From Hypericum androsaemum (lineage: Eukaryota; Streptophyta; Magnoliopsida; Malpighiales; Hypericaceae), in NCBI GenBank assembly GCA_963995505.1, contig OZ023181.1, forward strand, positions 22,936,366 through 23,000,365: a stretch of DNA of 64,000 nucleotides, in the 5' to 3' direction. Under the pieces are notes generated by a model. That model ran no database searches, had not been told where the DNA came from, and saw nothing but the letters and a program-made list of their open reading frames with translations. A program made the translations under genes and the position numbers. Below are positions 61,226 to 64,000 of this stretch, piece by piece; the first letter of the stretch is position 1; each line of letters opens with the position of its first letter.

Positions 61226-61546
61226 ATGTCTAGTATAGATCTCGAACTACTCGGGGACCTGCCCAAATTGCGAGTTCCATCCACCATCAATGTTGTCATA
61301 GAGCATGATAAAGGGTCCGGCGAGGACGACGTGGATGGCCCCGTGACACCGAAGTCCGAGGAGCACCGTATCCCGGTGGTCCTCGATTGCCCGCCGGCCC
61401 CGCGGAAGCCGAAGAGGAAGGCGTCGTGCAAGAGGAAGCTCGTGGAATTGGAGTTCTTCGAGGTCGTGAGCCGGGAGGAGGTGGATTCATTTTTCAGGTC
61501 GAGCTTTGAGGATGGAATTGCCAAGAGGAGGTGCCCGTGTAAATGA
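61226..61546 (+). CDS. SMR: SIAMESE-related (SMR) cyclin-dependent kinase inhibitor
   Basis: A single-exon gene of 106 residues, within the usual 80-130 of the family. SMR proteins bind CDK-cyclin complexes in the nucleus and promote endoreduplication and growth arrest, often under stress. Seen: an N-terminal LELLGDLPKLRVPS, an acidic stretch EHDKGSGEDDVDGPVTPKSE, the signature EEHRIPVVLDCPPAPRKPKR, a basic patch, and the cyclin-binding-type motif ELEFFEVVSREEVDSFFRSS, ending in a Lys/Cys tail. ATG 61226 gives the conserved N-terminus and follows the TATA box by 0.2 kb. It most resembles SMR1-type members; exact subclass not assigned. Confidence 0.9.
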   Translation: MSSIDLELLGDLPKLRVPSTINVVIEHDKGSGEDDVDGPVTPKSEEHRIPVVLDCPPAPRKPKRKASCKRKLVELEFFEVVSREEVDSFFRSSFEDGIAKRRCPCK

Positions 61547-64000
61547 AGAGCAAATAAAAAAAGTACTACTAATTAAAGCCTGTTTTAATTATTATACTGG
61601 ATCGTGGGGGGATATAGATCATGAGGTATATCGAGATTACATTATTATTTTTTTATTTCGTGTTTATTTCTTCATCTTGGCAAGGGCCAGATCTTAGAAC
61701 CACAATTATTCAGATGGTAGAAAAAATTACGAGTGATGGGCGGCAATTCTTGACCAGCTGCGAGGATATACATGGTTAGTGGAATTGTCGTTTCATTTTA
61801 TATGTGTACGTATTTATGTATGAATTAAATTGCGGTTAATTAACTCAAACTTTATGATACTGGATCGAGATGGATCTGAATTATGGTTCCATTGATCGAG
61901 TTTTTTTATGCATGTTTGTTAAATTATCTTGCTCTCCAGTTTGTCCAAGATTTCATTCAACTAATACCAAAATTTTGGGTCCAAGGTTAATTGAGGAACC
62001 AATTGAACTATACATGGTATCCGAATATGTATTGAGCTGGCCAATTCGATTCGAGCCAAACATGATTTTAAATGTTGACAAAACCCCGTACGAGTTAATA
62101 TAGTGTTTGGTGGGATAATTTGCAAGGTGGGTCTTTGGTGGGGGATCAATATAGACAGCCGAGAGAGATAGTCTGATTAAATTTTTTTATAAGTAGATTT
62201 TTGTCTTTAATCACTTACTTACTACTCCATTTTTCCCTTATACCATTAGAACAAGTATTTTTTAGTAGATAATCATATTAGATTAGTGGGAAAAGTGTGG
62301 ATTTGATGAACCGGAGAGGATGTGGTAGATGAGGTTGCTTGCTTGTCATGTTTTGTCCATGGAAGGAGCTCAAGCTGCTTGCGCGGTTTTATTGGTTATA
62401 ATTTTCAGTTTCTAAATTAGTTATTGCTAAAGACTAAAGAGGGTATGGACTTCTATTATTCTTCCTGTTTGACAATGTTGGGATAGTGTAATTGACACGG
62501 CTTTGGGATTGGTAAACATTATACGTATTATTTATTTTCCAACACAAAAATAGACACAGAATTTTTTAAAATAGGGTGTCTCTTTCAATGGAGTGAAAGA
62601 TGTTTCCTAATTTAAAGATAATTGCAATGTAATTTTGAACTTAGATATACGAGGTCCACGACGTTTAAACGAAATTAGCACGGGTGTCATTTTCACGTCC
62701 AACTATCTAGCATTTGTTGGTGATGGCTCACCTACTGATTAGTTATTATCTCTTACCTGGCCGAGGCCAGATTCAAAATGAAGATTAAATATTTTTTTGA
62801 TAAGTGTATATGAATATTATTATTCCAAGACGTTGTATAAATCAGAACCAAGAATTTGTAACTTGATTTGTTTGGTGCCAAATAACCTAGAAAATTAGGT
62901 GAGCATAGAAAAATACTCAAAGGAAAGTAGGAAACAGCAACAAAAATGTGAACCAAAAAATATTTGGGTAAGATTTTATAAATGGTGAATAAATGATTCA
63001 ATTATTTAGCTAGTTTAGGAATCTAACATTTGACCTAAACAATTATTTGTTTCACCGATTTTAGTTATGAATGCTACAAATTAATTCCTATTTCAATTGG
63101 GCCGGCCGACCACCAATATGGACAGCGTGATATGAATTGTATTGCACATAAACTTTATATTATGTGGGTTCTCTAAAAAAAAGGGTGTAGATTAATTGCA
63201 TGAATATATAAATTAAATGCTTCAATCCCCTTGATGCACGATTCATAAAAGAATAAGATCTCAAGATTTTTCTTCACATGGTACATGTTAAATATATTCT
63301 GACTTATGGGCCACAACAGGTTTTGTTTAATTTCATGACGTCTCCATAAATCCAAGTCGATTCACACAATATCTTTTTTGGTTGAAATCACATGTTACGA
63401 AATTTACTGAAATCGAGTAATTTATGTTTAAATTTGATATAATTTTTAAATGGTGGTAAAAAATTTCAACAAATATTTAACATTGTTATATTTTTTAAGT
63501 ATTCAAATTCGAGACATCTTAATTAAATAATAATAACTCTTTTTTTTATTCTACATATTTAATAGTGATCATATAGTAGGTTAATGGTCATAAATGAGAG
63601 CCACAAAATTAATTTCAAAAAAAAAATGAATTGAGTAGACCCCGTGCTGAGTAGGATGTATTTACTATTGACGATTCCTTTCTCTGTACATTTCATGATT
63701 TTGCCTAAAGGGCATTGAAACGTAAGCTTAAAGCATCTTTCGGAACCCAAATAATACAGCCAAACTTTAATTAGCTATCTACAACATCATATTGATATCT
63801 CAGTCAATAATTACTTATATGAAAAAATCACAGCCCATAATTGAAAAGTACAATAAAGCCTCCCTAAATAACCTAAGGTCACTATAATTTCATAGATATC
63901 TACATGTTGACTATCTAATTGGGCATGCAATTTAGTGGGCACTGGTTATAATTACATCCAATTTGAATTTTTTTTAAACTGTAATATATTTTTGTACACT
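61547..64000. other. AT-rich intergenic sequence to the right edge
   Basis: After the SMR 3' untranslated region no further gene, RNA or clear element could be supported. The open frame at 61870-62103 has no recognisable product. Confidence 0.5.

Noticed and set aside
61870..62103. A 77-residue open frame downstream of SMR
   Set aside because: No family resemblance, AT-rich context and no promoter; most likely chance.

Overview
This is a window of a flowering-plant nuclear genome, probably a eudicot. The genes have many short introns with GT-AG borders and plant-specific products (phytol kinase, phosphoglucan phosphatase, SIAMESE-related inhibitors). The gaps are AT-rich and full of plant transposable elements (hAT, Mutator-like, L1-type LINE, Cassandra). 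No species can be named from the sequence. No CRISPR array, operon or prokaryotic system is present.

Layout of genes: (1) 1-3570, minus: GINT1-type glycosyl inositol phosphorylceramide glycosyltransferase, cut by the left edge before its catalytic domain. (2) 16442-18430, minus: phytol kinase VTE5. (3) 20583-23154, minus: UTP7/WDR46, 18S rRNA processing. (4) 26047-34827, plus: PHF1, a SEC12-like phosphate-transporter exit factor, with an almost intact antisense LINE in intron 5 and two PHR1-type sites in its promoter. (5) 36003-40158, plus: SEX4/DSP4. (6) 42130-48130, plus: a large GT4-like type II membrane protein. (7) 51648-53956, plus: an At3g52170-like protein. (8) 55317-56710, minus: a GCD1/Bot1p-type mitochondrial protein. 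(9, 10) Two SIAMESE-related CDK inhibitors at 54654-54964 (minus, N-terminus apparently frameshifted) and 61226-61546 (plus). Exon models were built by hand. In all eight intron-containing genes the joined exons keep one open frame with the splice sites given, apart from one GC-AG intron.

From memory of Arabidopsis loci, genes 1, 2 and 6 correspond to neighbours At5g04500, At5g04490 and At5g04480, and genes 4, 5 and 7 to neighbours At3g52190, At3g52180 and At3g52170. The two blocks are interleaved here, as expected if this window keeps an older order that Arabidopsis split between two chromosomes after genome duplication.

Transposons explain much of the rest. At 7.0-11.0 kb four hAT-type elements, each with an 8-bp target duplication, are nested together with a LINE-like scrap. 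A sister copy of one of them lies at 49.0-50.6 kb beside the leader of gene 7 and carries an expanded array of TGACGTCA palindromes. Other elements are an 810-bp element with long inverted repeats around a GGA-rich minisatellite (12.7 kb), a Cassandra solo LTR carrying a 5S rRNA-like segment (58.9 kb), a SINE-like repeat, several MITEs, and a decayed NIP7 gene copy (41.3 kb).
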